From NCBI GenBank assembly GCA_036346275.1, contig CM070722.1, positions 20,297,336-20,361,335 on the forward strand: DNA of 64,000 nt, in the 5' to 3' direction. Under the pieces are notes generated by a model that was not told where the DNA came from, did not search any database, and saw nothing but the letters and a program-made list of their open reading frames with translations. The position numbers and the translations under genes are program-made. Below, one piece after another: positions 1 through 10,214 of the stretch. The stretch is from Otatea glauca. Taxonomy: Eukaryota; Streptophyta; Magnoliopsida; Poales; Poaceae. The first letter of the stretch is position 1, and the number at the start of each line of letters is the position of its first letter.

Positions 1-1
1 C

Positions 2-1712
2 AATGATTTTAACCAACAAGATTTCTTCAGTTATACCAGCGCAGCCGATTTTGAATGGCCATCATTTCTTCATCTGGATTCTGACAGTTCTGAGATGCCT
101 GAATCGACTTTAGACTTCTTCAAACTTTTCATTTCTCAGAGTGTTTTGCATGTTGGTTTTAACACGAGAAACCGTACCTTTCAATCTTCTTATGAAATTC
201 TATCACCCTTCCACTTTTGCCAGACAATTGGGTTTCGGCCAAATGATCCCTAGTCTTTCACTCCTTGACTTGGTTCAGCCTAGGACCAGAGTACGATCTT
301 TAGTTGCAGCCGATATGGTCTTGAAAATAGCCGATGACTTGCAAATCAAATCCTTGCCTCACTTTGTTTTGAATAATCGTCGATCTAGCCGATTCTCTGC
401 ATGGTGGTCTTCAATTGCGGAAGCACTTCTCCTTGATCGTACTCCATCGGCTATTATCGATGCCCTCTTCCCAGACCTTCCTGAGCTGATGGTATCTTCG
501 GATACTTATTCAAGCGACGAATCAAGCTCTGGATTTGATAATACGAGTCTTATAAATGTTACTGGCGAGGTATTAGTCGATTTTACTCTTCTTTATCGTA
601 GCCCATATGATTTTATCTCATTGACTTTATTTTTTCTTTGCAGACTAAAGCTGCTGGCAAGAAACCGATTGATGCTCCTGCAGCTAGTAAAGAGAAACGA
701 TCGCACAAGGCAACTGCGCTCACCGGCTATACTTCTGGTTCCTTGGGCATCCAAAGTCCATCTTTGTCTGATTTAGAAAGGCAACAGCAACCAAGTAAGT
801 TATGCCCAATCATCTTTTGTTCCTTTTCATTTTCCTTCATCAACTAACTTTCCAGCCGATGGATTCTCAGAAAAGAAGAAGCCGAAGTCCACCAAGGTTC
901 CTGCTAAGAAAAAATACTCCAAACCACAAGAACAAAGTGGCGAAAGTTCACCACACGGATCGGCTACTGCTCAGGTATTTTTTTTATCCCAAAGAATTTA
1001 CAGATTTGACTTATTCCATCAGTTCTCATTATATTTTTATTTCTTTCAGCCTACTGCATCAGCACAAGTGGCCAACATTCTGGCCAACTTACCAGACATA
1101 TCGGCCAAAGAGTCATTGCCCCCTCAGCCGATACCAGTGCCAGCAACCGCCGCAGCTCCAGAAACCTCTGATCCATCCAACATCCTTGGATTTAATCTAC
1201 CTGACTTGGATGATCCAGAGATCTTTGCAGCCGATGATTATATTTCTGAAATTCAAAAAATCATCGCGGCTCCAAAAGATGCATCGGCCGTGGTCTCATC
1301 GGCTCCTGGAATGCAAGAGCATCTTAACAAGCTGTTTGACTTGGTGTCAAGGCCGCAATCAGAGATCCTGAATAATAATCAGCCGATTCGAGATGCCATG
1401 GCTGCAGTTGAAACTGATCTACCACCAGAGGCCATGGCTTCACACCGTCAAGTGTGCCATCTGGATGATAAGAAGGCTTTGGTGGAGGCAGCTCAAGAAA
1501 GGAAATCAAAGAGAGCAGCCCAGGAAGCCGACCAGAGGATCCTTGACAAAATGGTTGCAGAGACAAAGGCCAAAAAGAAAAAATTTGATGTAACCATGGA
1601 AACTCTGAAGGCTAACAAAATTTCTCTTAAGAAATTGGAGACTACTAGAAAATTTCTTGAGGAAGAACTGTCAAAGACGATGAAGCTCATTTCAAGGCCA
1701 AGATTCCTTTGA
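2..1712 (+). pseudogene. Spliced PMD-type (plant mobile domain) gene, antisense inside Tat-1, 5' partial
   Basis: This gene runs opposite to its host retrotransposon. The visible N-terminal part reads as the end of a plant mobile domain (aminotransferase-like), with STFARQLGFGQ, then KSLPHFVLNNRRSS and FSAWWSSIAEALL. Three GT-AG introns are visible: 570-643, 795-855 and 975-1049. Exon ends are 569, 794 and 974, and the reading frame is kept across all three junctions. Exon 4 (1050-1712) encodes a Pro/Ala-rich stretch and a charged, probably coiled-coil C-terminus (AQERKSKRAAQEADQRI). One extra base near 194-196 shifts the frame inside exon 1, so the ATG at 141 is an artefact. The start lies left of the window. 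PMD proteins are known both as host genes and as retrotransposon passengers; their role in the element is unknown. The stretch 1713-2080 holds no clear exon. Confidence 0.75.
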
Positions 1713-2080
1713 AAAGACTTCATCGGCCGCCAAGGAGCGAGAAGGTAGAAATAGCATCGGCCGTGGCGCCTTCAAAGAGCAATCGCCAAACTTGTACCCA
1801 TTCGGGTAGAAAAGGATGAAGATGATGAGTGCGGATGAGGTACAGAAACTATAGCCAAGGTCTGCTGGAGCTCTATCGCTTTAGGTGCACGACTCTGTGT
1901 TCGGGATGTAAAAACTTAATTAGCTATTCCTTTCAGAAACACTTGTTCGAGTACTTTGTAATTTTGCTATGTTTGTAATCGGCTGTTTAACCGATTTAAT
2001 TTTCTGTAAGTTTAATCTGCAATCTCTTTTAGCCAAACAGCATCGTGTTAACTTGGCCTCTGGACGAAATCTTTAGTCAG

Positions 2081-3356
2081 CTAGGCTCTAATCCACACAC
2101 TAGGATAGTACCTTTTTAAATACCTCCCGTTTATAGCCTTAGGCAATGCATATCCTCCCAACATCTCTAGTACGTACGAATTTCCACCGACTAGCCGATT
2201 AACTTTGTATGGCTCTTCCCACGTAGGTGACCATTTTCCAAACCGGTTATCCTTCGAACCAACAGGCAATATCGTTTTCCATACCAAATCGGCTTGATTG
2301 AAAGACTTAGGCATAACCTTCTTATTATATGCCCTTGCAACCCTGATTTTATTTTTCTTAAGCCGATCAAGCGTGGACAAACGTAATTCTGCTAGCTCGT
2401 CCAAATTGTCGATCATTAAATCGTTATATTCTTGAGCCGACAAACCATTTTGCCTGGCTATTCGTATCGATTCAATGTTGATCTCTACGGGTAGAACGGC
2501 TTCTTGTCCATACACCAATTGGTAAGGTGAAAGCTTCGTCGCTCCATGATAGGATAGCCGATACGCCCAAAGCGACTCCGATAGAGTAGAGTGCCAATTC
2601 CTTGGCTTTTCATCAATTTTTCTCTTTGATCAGTTTGATTAGCGTTTTATTGGACGACTCAGCTTATCCGTTAGCCTGAGCGTAGTATGGGGAAGAATTT
2701 AACAATTTGATCCCTAAACTCATCGCGTAATTCTGAAATTTGTTAGACATGAATACCGTACCTTGATCGGTCGTGATTGTTTGTGGTATTCCAAACCGAT
2801 GGACGATATGTTCATTCACAAAACCAATTGCCTCAACACTGGTCACCTTTTTAAGTGGTACAGCCTCGACCCACTTCGAAAAATAATCGGTTGCAGCCAG
2901 AATAAACTTGTGGCCTTTACTCGAAGTAGGAAATATTTGGCCGATTATATCTATTCCCCAACCCCTAAACAGCCAAGGTTTGATAATTGGATGTAAAACC
3001 GATGCTGGGGCTAGTTGTATGTTGCCAAACTTCTGACATGTCTGACATCCTTTATAATACTTGAAACAATCTTCCAGCATCGTCGGCCAAAAATAACCTG
3101 TCCGTCTGAGCATCCATTTCATCTTATGCGCCGATTGATGAGAAACACAAATGCCTTCGTGTACTTCACCCATCGCTACCCGCACTTCTTCAGTACCAAG
3201 ACATCTTAACAACAAACCTTCCATAGTTCGATAATATAGTGTATCGTTCATAACAACGTATTTCAACGCTTCTCGCCGTATCTTCGCTCCGCTGGCTTGG
3301 ATGGATCGATTAGATAATTTTAATTTATGTTCTCCAATCGGCGATATCGTGCACAT
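2081..3356 (-). pseudogene. Tat-1 integrase
   Basis: Integrase joins element cDNA to chromosomal DNA. Reading from 3356 down, an HHCC zinc-binding region (VHEGICVSHQSAHK, then CQTCQKFG) precedes the catalytic core. The first Asp is in WGIDIIGQIF and the second in TTDQGTVFMSNKF. The frame stops just after SPYYAQANG at 2664, immediately before the segment that carries the third acidic residue (AESSNK in the same frame). The C-terminal part resumes at 2518-2081 with MVYGQEAVLPVE and ends near LKRYYPSVW, a typical Gypsy integrase tail. No chromodomain is present, as expected for Tat. At least one stop and one break around 2520-2663 make the gene inactive. Confidence 0.9.
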
Positions 3357-3364
3357 AATCGCCT

Positions 3365-3889
3365 TTATCTATCGATTCGGTCTCGACTTTGGCCAAAATC
3401 TTTATATCCTGATGCTTGTTGAGCTAAAGCATTAGCTCTATCGTTCAACTCACGAGGAACATGACCGATAAAAAACGATGTAAAAGAACCAATGATTTCT
3501 AAACATTGTTCTAAATACTTTAGTAACACTCCATCTCGACATAGGTACAATCCCTTCACTTGTCAGACAACCAACGTTGAGTCACCATATGCCTCAACAA
3601 AGATCGACCCCAATATTTTCCAACAATTGCGTGTCTTTGAGCAATGCTTCAGACTCGGCCCGGTTGTTTGAACATCGGCTATTTAGCCGAATGCAAATTC
3701 AGTTATGCCCTTTGGGTGTGGTGAGTACAATGCCGATACCATCACCTTCCTCGCATCTCGATCCACAAAGAATAGCTGCCATGGTGCGACCGAGACTAAG
3801 TTTGCACAGATCATGTCTGTTATAAAATCGGCTAGGACTTGTCCTTTGACTGCTTTGGCCGATTCATATGATAAGTCGAACTCGACCAA
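3365..3889 (-). pseudogene. Tat-1 archaeal-type second RNase H (aRH)
   Basis: The segment between the standard RNase H and integrase encodes a second RNase H-like domain, a hallmark of Tat elements. The first part (3889-3683) includes VKGQVLADFI, the usual bridge from the first RNase H, then WQLFFVDRDARK, where the first catalytic Asp normally sits. The second part (3559-3365) includes IGHVPRELNDRANALAQQA, the conserved terminal acidic motif. The middle (3560-3682) is out of frame. RNase H would remove RNA from the RNA-DNA hybrid in the virus-like particle. This copy is broken. Confidence 0.75.
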
Positions 3890-5298
3890 GGCGTAAGCCT
3901 ATTTGCCAAGTCGACCTCGTAGAATAGGAGCTGACAATATATATTTTATAACATCGGTTTTGCAGATCACTTTACAAGCCGATGCTAATATATAATGCCT
4001 TAACTTTGTACACGAGAAGTACAAAGATAAACATAATTTCTCGATAAAAGGGTACCTGATTTCTGCGTCTAGCAACCGTCGGCTTAAATAAAAGATAACC
4101 CTTTCTTTACCATGCACCTCTTGTGCCAAAACAGCTCCAATAGTATCTTCTTCAGCCGAGACATATAGTCTGAAAGGAACCCCTTTTTGAGGCGCAGCCA
4201 AAACTGGAGGGTTGGACAAATACCTTTTAATTTCATCGAAAGCCTTCTGCTGATCAACTTTTGTAACTCATTCTTGCATGTCGGTGGTTTGGTATTGGCT
4301 ATAGCTCTGACCCTCGTTTGACTGACTTCAATTCCCCTTTCATGCACCATGAAGCCCAGAAACTGTCCAACCGACACGCCGAACGCGCACTTGAAAGGAT
4401 TCATCTTTAGGCCATGCAATCTTATGTTCTTAAAAACTCTTTCTAAATCGGTCAAGTGCTGCAAATCTTCTGCAGATTTTACTACTACGTCATCAATATA
4501 AATTTTGACAATGTGGCCGATTAAGTCGTGAAAGATCAAATTCATTGCTCGCTGATATGTTGCTCCAGCGTTCTTCAGGCCGAAAGTCATCACCGTCCAC
4601 TCGAACAATCCTATTGCACCGGGACATCTAAAAGCTATCTTTGGTATATCGGCTTCTGCCATGAGTATCTGGTTATACCCGACATTACCATCTAGAAAAC
4701 TTATGATCTTGTTCCCTAACGCAGCATCGATGAGCATATCGGCTATTGGCATCGGATATTCATCTTTTGGTGTCGCCTTGTTCAAATCTCTAAAGTCCAC
4801 ACATACTCGAAGCTTTCCATTTTTCTTCATAATAGGAACAATGTTGGAAACCCACTCCGCATATCGGCAAGGCCTGATAAATTTTGCTTCCAACAACCGT
4901 TCTATCTCTTCTTTTATAATTTGGTACAAGGCCGGATTGAAACGCCTAGGATACTGTTTAAACGGCCGATAGCCCGATTTTATAGGTAGCCGATGTTCCA
5001 CCAGCCGACGGCTTAATCCGGGCATCTCATGATATTCCCAAGCAAAACAATCCTTATAATTTCTAAGGATTTTTATCAGTTTTTCTTTGTACGTTACATC
5101 TAAACTTGCACTAATAAAAGATGGTCTTTTTCTATCACCGCTACCTACATCTACTTCTTCAAGCAAATCGGTGGATGTAAAACCTTGACCTAACTTTTCA
5201 ATTTCTTCAAAGTCTTCTATGGCTTCGTAGCTATCCGTTGTTTGCCAATAGCTTTGCATTTTATCCTGTAACTCTTTTAGTGCTTTTCTTGTCCCCAT
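3890..5298 (-). pseudogene. Tat-1 reverse transcriptase and RNase H
   Basis: The RT copies element RNA into cDNA. From 5298 down, the frame shows the primer-grip approach EWVSNIVPIMKKNGKLRVCV, then FLDGNVGYNQI, and the catalytic YIDDVVVKS box with both Asp residues intact. RNase H follows, with AVLAQEVHGKERVIFYLSRR and EKLCLSLYFSCTKLRHY. The frame shifts near 4220, where the RT-RH connection overlaps a second frame (4219-3899). The 404-residue frame is the longest intact stretch in Tat-1. It starts at MGTRKALKELQDKMQ, which is internal to the polyprotein, so it is not a true translation start. Confidence 0.93.
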
Positions 5299-5983
5299 CA
5301 GCGTAACACTTCGTTTGCCCGATCAAAAGTGCCCGGCTTGACACTAATCGGCATGAGCCCTGATTTGCTTACGCATATGAAATCACAATTGTCCAGCGCC
5401 TTGCCTGATATGCAGCCAGCTTCTTCGTGTTGCCAGTTTGCGTCAGAGCTAGCCATAGCGATATGAGCAGATGTGTCAACGGTGACGACCTCGACTTCCT
5501 CTCCGTTCCACTGAACATGTGCTAGATGCATGGTCGATGGGATACAGCAGTTGGCATGAATCCAATCCCGACCGAGCAAAGACATCGTAGTTTCCTTTGG
5601 CGCCGACATAAAAACGCCGCGGCAAAGTCTTGCTACCGATACCGCTTCGTGACTATGACACCCTTTGCCCTCGTAGGGTCACCGTGAAGTCATTTAGAAC
5701 CATGTTAGTTTTAATTAAGTCTTCATCGACTTACCCAGATTTCTTGCATGTCGTTGTACGGCATCAGTTCAACGTGGCTCCTCCGTCTACCCAGCATCCT
5801 TGATATCGGCTTCCCATTTATATATCCTTTTAGATACAATGGTTTCAGATGCCGATGATCATCCCTGGGTTTCTCAAAGATGGCGCTCTGAACGCCAGAG
5901 CACAACTGAGCAACCACCTCTTTGGCCGATTCAGTTCTGACTTTGAACTCGGCCGGCAATGTGAACACCATGTTGATATCCAT
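5298..5983 (-). pseudogene. Tat-1 aspartic protease region
   Basis: The protease releases Gag and Pol products. From 5983 the frame reads MDINMVFTLPAEF and later LKPLYLKGYINGKP, the conserved lead-in to the retropepsin of Tat elements. The active-site segment that should follow reads LGRRRSHVELMP in frame. The acidic motif is visible only in the neighbouring frame, between a one-base insertion and a nearby compensating loss. The second part (5609-5298) has SLLGRDWIHANCCIPSTMH, the conserved flap and C-terminal helix region. The frame is broken at about 5610-5722. Confidence 0.8.
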
Positions 5984-6631
5984 AGGAGGGTGTCGTCATG
6001 AACCACGGAGAATCCAAGTCATCACCGATTCAAAATCTTCTTCGCCCGCTCTTCTCCATTCTTTCTTGACGATTTGATCGGACGGTTCGTTAAACGCTTC
6101 GTCTCTTTGTTTCTCGACATCGGCTTCACGGATCTCTTGCGCCCTTGGCCTCTGGCCGTCGTCGTTGTGATCGCCTAAGATCGATGGACACCACCTGGTT
6201 TAGGTTCCACCGGCTTCAGATTTGACCACCAAATCTTCTTGATTAGAATTGGGCTCGTGTATCTTGAGTTGGTTCGGTTCTTGATCCGTTTAGATACTCT
6301 CGTGAATGTGCCTTCAGAATCTCCGCCTTGCTCTCTAATTGGCCCAGATAGCTTATTTCTAGCCGATTGCCTTGGCCAATCCTCTTGGGGATAATGCTCC
6401 ATCGGGTGTGTATGATGATGGCAACGCTATCTCCTCTTTCCCAAAGAAATCGCCAAAAGGGACACCTTCTATGTGCCCTCTCCACATTCTCGGTGCGGTA
6501 CAAGTTATCCGACCGGCGAGCCTTATACCGTGGTCGGCTATTCATCCTCTCGTATTTCTCCATTAATTGTAAAATGTTGGTCCCGACCTTTTCGCACGGC
6601 CGCCTTAATGGAGACTTTTCGCTTGTACCAT
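5984..6631 (-). pseudogene. Tat-1 gag C-terminus and gag-pol linker, decayed
   Basis: Two overlapping minus-strand frames (6563-6243 and 6402-6175) carry a basic, Arg-rich sequence (RMNSRPRYKARRSDN, RRCPFWRFLWERGD) that matches the usual position and character of the nucleocapsid and linker of Tat elements. One copy of a Cys-containing segment is visible, but no complete CCHC knuckle. Frames switch repeatedly. The call rests mainly on position between gag and protease and on composition, so it is less certain than the flanking domains. Confidence 0.55.
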
Positions 6632-8189
6632 TTACCTACACCGAGGATTCCTTTGGGTTTGTTGGTTCTTGAATTTTTCCTTCACTATCGGCTTCGCTTG
6701 TAAAGAGCCGATTGTAATCTTCGATGTTTGATCACCGCTCGAGCTTGTTTGGATATTGACTTGTCGATCCCTTTTCAGCTCGTCATGCATCGGCTCTTTT
6801 CCTTTAGCCGAACACTGTACCATGTTAGGCAATGTGACGCTAAAACACCGATTCCTAATTTCTCTAAATCTCTTGACGTAATCCGCTACGATTCTCAAAC
6901 TTTTGGCGTACAGAACTTAGATTTGAAATCCTAAGCTCCAAACCGCACAAAAGAAGTATTCATGAATCGGCTTTCCAAATCGTTCTATAAATGGACCGAA
7001 TTTGGAGGCAAACAAGTGAACCAAGTAAACGCCGCCTGCATGCAGACAACGGAATAGTCTAATTTTAAGCCTGTCGGATCGGGCCGCTTCACCGCATTGG
7101 GCGATAAAGCGCCCAACGTGTTCCGTGGTGGTGATAGAATCATCCCTGCAGAATTTGGCTAAGTCCGAACTCAAATTATGAGGGTAGGGCATGCGATCTA
7201 TGTAATCGGATACGGCTTTCTATAACCGATAACCTTCCTTTTGGTTGTATGCCGAATTGGTCCTCAAAACGGCAGAGATCCGACGCCCAATTAGCATTAT
7301 CGCCATAGCAGCCCTTGATAATATCTGTCATATTCGGCGTTCTGCCCCCCGAGTACGAGCTCGGGTTGCCAATTACGCTGTCCTGCCGGTGCGCGATCAT
7401 ACTGCTCGTGCCGATTACGTCTGACTTGAGGTTCCGGTGCTGGGACAAATGGTTCTGAGTATGTTACTACCCTGTGTGGACCTGGGTTCCTAGCAGGGTA
7501 GGCTCTTGTGGGAATCTTTTGGAGTCAATCGGCTGTGAAACCGATTGGCGAAAAGCATAGAACGGAGCCGACGGCGGCAAATTTGTTGATGCGTCTAAGT
7601 TAGCAGCGTCGGTGTAGGAGTGATAATGACTTACTCCACTTGACCGAGGGTCCCTAGGCAATATGATCGTGGGTTGTGTGGGCATCATGGTGGGGGGTGA
7701 AGTTACAGCCAATGGTTTAGGATTGGCCATTGTGCTCTTCGTGTTTTGTGCTACTGAATAAACAGGGTAATTGGGCAGAGTTTGCAATGGGTCAAGCAGA
7801 CTTCCTGACGAGGCTAACTCCTGGGCTATAGATTTGACGCTATTCGCTATCATCGGCTTAAGGGTTGTCACGAGAGCCGATGATTAGTTTATTAAAGCGT
7901 GGTGCACAGACTGATTAATCATAGCCGATAATTCAGCTTGAGCAGGCAGATATCGGCTTACCTGTTCTGTTACACCCGCATCTCCCAGGGCGTTGACCAT
8001 CGGCAGGGCGGATTTTTGAGTGACGCTATGTCTGGTTTTTTGATAACAGCTTAGCATCATCTCTTCTAGCGCAGCCTTCCGAGCCTCAATTTCTTGACGT
8101 TGTTCCGCGGTCAAATCGTCCATTGTAGGGACGATTATGGCTTCTGCGTTTAGATCTGATGGTGGAATCGACTTTCCTGATGAAGACAT
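6632..8189 (-). pseudogene. Tat-1 gag (capsid) polyprotein
   Basis: The ATG at 8189 lies three bases downstream of the PBS in element sense, the normal gag start of Tat elements. The N-terminal frame (8189-7884) has DLTAEQRQEIEARKAALEEM, a helical start typical of these Gag proteins. Further pieces follow in shifting frames: 7871-7467 (low complexity, Pro/Thr-rich linker), 7448-7176, 7192-6917 with TTTEHVGRFIAQCGEA of the retrotransposon gag core, and 6898-6632 with DYVKRFREIRNRC. Gag would form the virus-like particle in the cytoplasm. At least four frame changes and stops break it. Confidence 0.85.
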
Positions 8190-8191
8190 TG

Positions 8192-8208
8192 TCCCACCGG
8201 GCGTGCCA
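8192..8208 (-). other. Primer binding site of Tat-1
   Basis: In element sense the sequence TGGCACGCCCGGTGGGA lies a few bases after the LTR end (CCAACA) and just before the gag ATG. This TTGGCACGCCCGGTGGGA-type block is the usual start of the internal region in grass Tat elements. I do not assign the priming tRNA. Confidence 0.75.
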
Positions 8209-8622
8209 AGAGTGTGTTGGCATCAAAAATTTGATGTAGGGTTTCTGACAATAGCACACCGCATTTAACACTGTTCGTAACTCGCCAATCGATTTGACTC
8301 AGAACCGACAAGGTAAAAATATGAAATTCACTCAAAAGCCGATCAGAAGATCAATCGGCTTAGACTTAATCAGCTTGAAGCCGATCAAGATCAAGTAACA
8401 AGGTAAATCTAATTAGCCGATTAAGGCTAATCAGAGGATAAAGGTAGATCGCTTCAAGAAGGCGGCGCGCAACAAAATCGTAACAAATCAAACTGGGTGT
8501 AATTGACGAAGATCAACAATCGGCGATGCGCAACTTTATTGATCAAGATCGACATCGACGAATACTCATAGCAGGGTACCACAACGCCCGTGGTAACAAG
8601 CGTGCTACCTCAAGCCCATTAC

Positions 8623-9419
8623 CGACCAAAGGACCCGTGGGACCACAAAGGACGCCCTCCCGACCGATCAGACTAGCATCCCCGACCAAGTAAGGTTCCC
8701 GACCCCGGCGGGTCGGGATCCTCCGACCACCAAATTAAGGCAACCTCCGCCAAGGGCCACGTGTCAAAGCCTCCGCCATCCACGCCACGCGTCTCGCGGA
8801 CGGGACAATCAAGTGATTGGCTCTTTCCCAAGATGGCATAAATGGTGCCAAGTCAAGCTTCCATCCCATCAACCACCACGCATAATACGAAGGCACGCCC
8901 TCCCGAGGCAATACCAACGTTACGCACCGCAACGCCAACCATCGCGAGTTCATGAGGCGTGTGCGCCATTTCCGACACAGAGCCTAATCGCCCACGCCCA
9001 CCAGACTACCGACCAACAGGCAACCGGGCGACGACCCATCACCGAAGCAATTTCCCTCTCCCAACTTCCTATGTAACCTGCCCCCTCCGGCTGTATAAAG
9101 GGAGGCAGGGGCCTCTGGGAGAGGGAAAGGGAGAGAGGAAAAAGAAAAGAGAGAGCAAGAAGAGGCGAGTAAAGTAGAGTCTCCCCTTTTCGCTAGGTCT
9201 TTGCGAACACTTTTGTGCTCAAACTCTCTGCTCTCATTTGTAAAACGTTGTGCAGCCATCTGCACCTAAGACAATACAACACCACCGAACGAACTGGAGT
9301 AGGGACATTCGGCTCGAACCAGTATACACCTTGGGCTCTCGAGTCTAACCATTCAGGGACAGGGAACGCGTGGCCCCTTTGACTTACAAATTTACTTGCC
9401 GGTGCTCGAAACGCCGACA
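8623..9419 (+). repeat. Solo LTR of another Gypsy element inside the Tat-1 LTR
   Basis: This GC-rich block differs in composition from the flanking AT-rich Tat-1 LTR. It ends ACGCCGACA at 9419 and carries a plus-strand TATA box (CTGTATAAAGGGAGG, 9091-9105) followed by a purine-rich leader. The direct repeat ATTAC occurs at 8618-8622 and 9420-9424, a plausible 5-bp target duplication. The left end does not start with TG, so the boundary is approximate. No internal region or second LTR is present, which makes it a solo LTR. Confidence 0.6.
9094..9100 (+). promoter_or_regulatory. TATA box of the inserted solo LTR
   Basis: TATAAAG inside GGCTGTATAAAGGGAGGCAG, followed by a GA-rich leader. It fixes the solo LTR as plus-oriented. 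Confidence 0.65.
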
Positions 9420-9527
9420 ATTACAGAAACTAAATTACAAAAGCTACTCCTAGTCGACAGGAAGGAAGAAAGTAAATGTTGGTTGATTGTATTGTGTTGA
9501 TGTCGTTTGCAATTTGCTTTGGCCCTT

Positions 9528-9535
9528 CTTTTATA
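9528..9535 (-). promoter_or_regulatory. TATA box of the Tat-1 LTR promoter
   Basis: On the minus strand the bases read TATAAAAG within GGAGGGTATAAAAGAAGGGCC. It is placed correctly for U3 of the 5' LTR and upstream of an A/C-rich leader. Confidence 0.7.
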
Positions 9536-9732
9536 CCCTCCAGCCGATAGTGTCCTATTACAGCACGTTTCAAGTCCTGATCCGTATCGGCCTTATCTCG
9601 GACAGTTGTTTTTCTTTTAAAAATCTTGCAGTTACCAAAATATCTCCAAACCTTTCCATCCTGTCCGTATCTTTGACTTTATCACCGATTTTGACCAAGC
9701 TTGCCAAATTTTGGTGCAAACAGTAACACAGC

Positions 9733-10214
9733 CACTACCACACAAAATAAAATCATAGATGGTTCAAAATATTCAGCATAGACAGTTTTGGATCTGGTTG
9801 CGAAAAATAGAGTTAGTGATGATTAGTGTTCATCACAGATGGTTTAGAACCATCTGTGATAGTTATACATCACGAACGATTATGTATAAAAACATCTGTG
9901 ATAGTTACACATCATAGATGGTTAGTACATAAGAAACTATATGTGGTAATGATAAATAACAGACGATTGAAATAACGAATCGTCTGCAATAAGCACAAGT
10001 AAAAAATGGTTTGTAACTTCTGTGATATACATTCTTTTAGTACATAATTTGAGTTTTATGGCTAGCCTTAGCAATCATGCTAACCACACCCTCTATACAG
10101 ATACACAACATACATTGAAACATATATAAGATACACAATTCATAGTTAAGATAAATACACAAAACACACATTCAAACAGGCATAATATACATACACAATT
10201 CACAGTTGAGTTAT
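9733..10214. repeat. Left terminal and subterminal repeat region of the CACTA element
   Basis: Contains the CACTA terminus and at least six degenerate copies of an ACAGAYGGTT / AACCATCTGTGAT motif in alternating orientation between about 9760 and 10030. From about 10040 to 10214 the sequence is AT-rich and A/C-biased with no motif that I recognise. Confidence 0.7.

Larger units (their letters stand above)
1..9728 (-). mobile_element. Tat-1: Tat-lineage Ty3/Gypsy LTR retrotransposon, 3' end outside window
   Basis: A minus-strand Gypsy element read from high to low coordinate: 5' LTR (8215-9728), PBS (8192-8208), gag (8189-6632), protease (about 5983-5298), RT and RNase H (5298-3890), a second archaeal-type RNase H (3889-3365) and integrase (3356-2081). 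The gene order PR-RT-RH-INT defines Gypsy. The second RNase H and the antisense gene between integrase and the 3' LTR are marks of the Tat lineage. The 3' LTR must lie left of position 1. All frames carry frameshifts or stops, so this copy is not autonomous. The hexamer GCCGAT/ATCGGC is strongly over-represented over the whole element, LTR included. Lineage call is confident; exact family is not. Confidence 0.9.
8215..9728 (-). repeat. 5' LTR of Tat-1, split by an inserted LTR
   Basis: In element sense it starts TGTTACTGTTTGCACC at 9728 and ends ATGCCAACA at 8215. A TATA box (GGGTATAAAAG) lies at 9535-9528, about 190 bp from the LTR start, and a CAACACAATACAATCAACC stretch follows, as in other grass Tat LTRs. 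Bases about 8623-9419 are a second LTR inserted in the middle, so the native LTR is roughly 0.7 kb. The partner LTR is outside the window, so neither divergence nor target duplication can be read. Confidence 0.8.

Noticed and set aside
141..195. ATG at 141 as the start of a 211-residue protein
   Set aside because: The upstream frame carries the homologous sequence up to a one-base shift near 195, so the first 18 codons are out of frame.
9700..10060. Repeated ATCACAGATGGTT words as a CRISPR-like or satellite array
   Set aside because: Copies are degenerate, irregularly spaced and in both orientations, and adjoin a CACTA end: transposon subterminal repeats.
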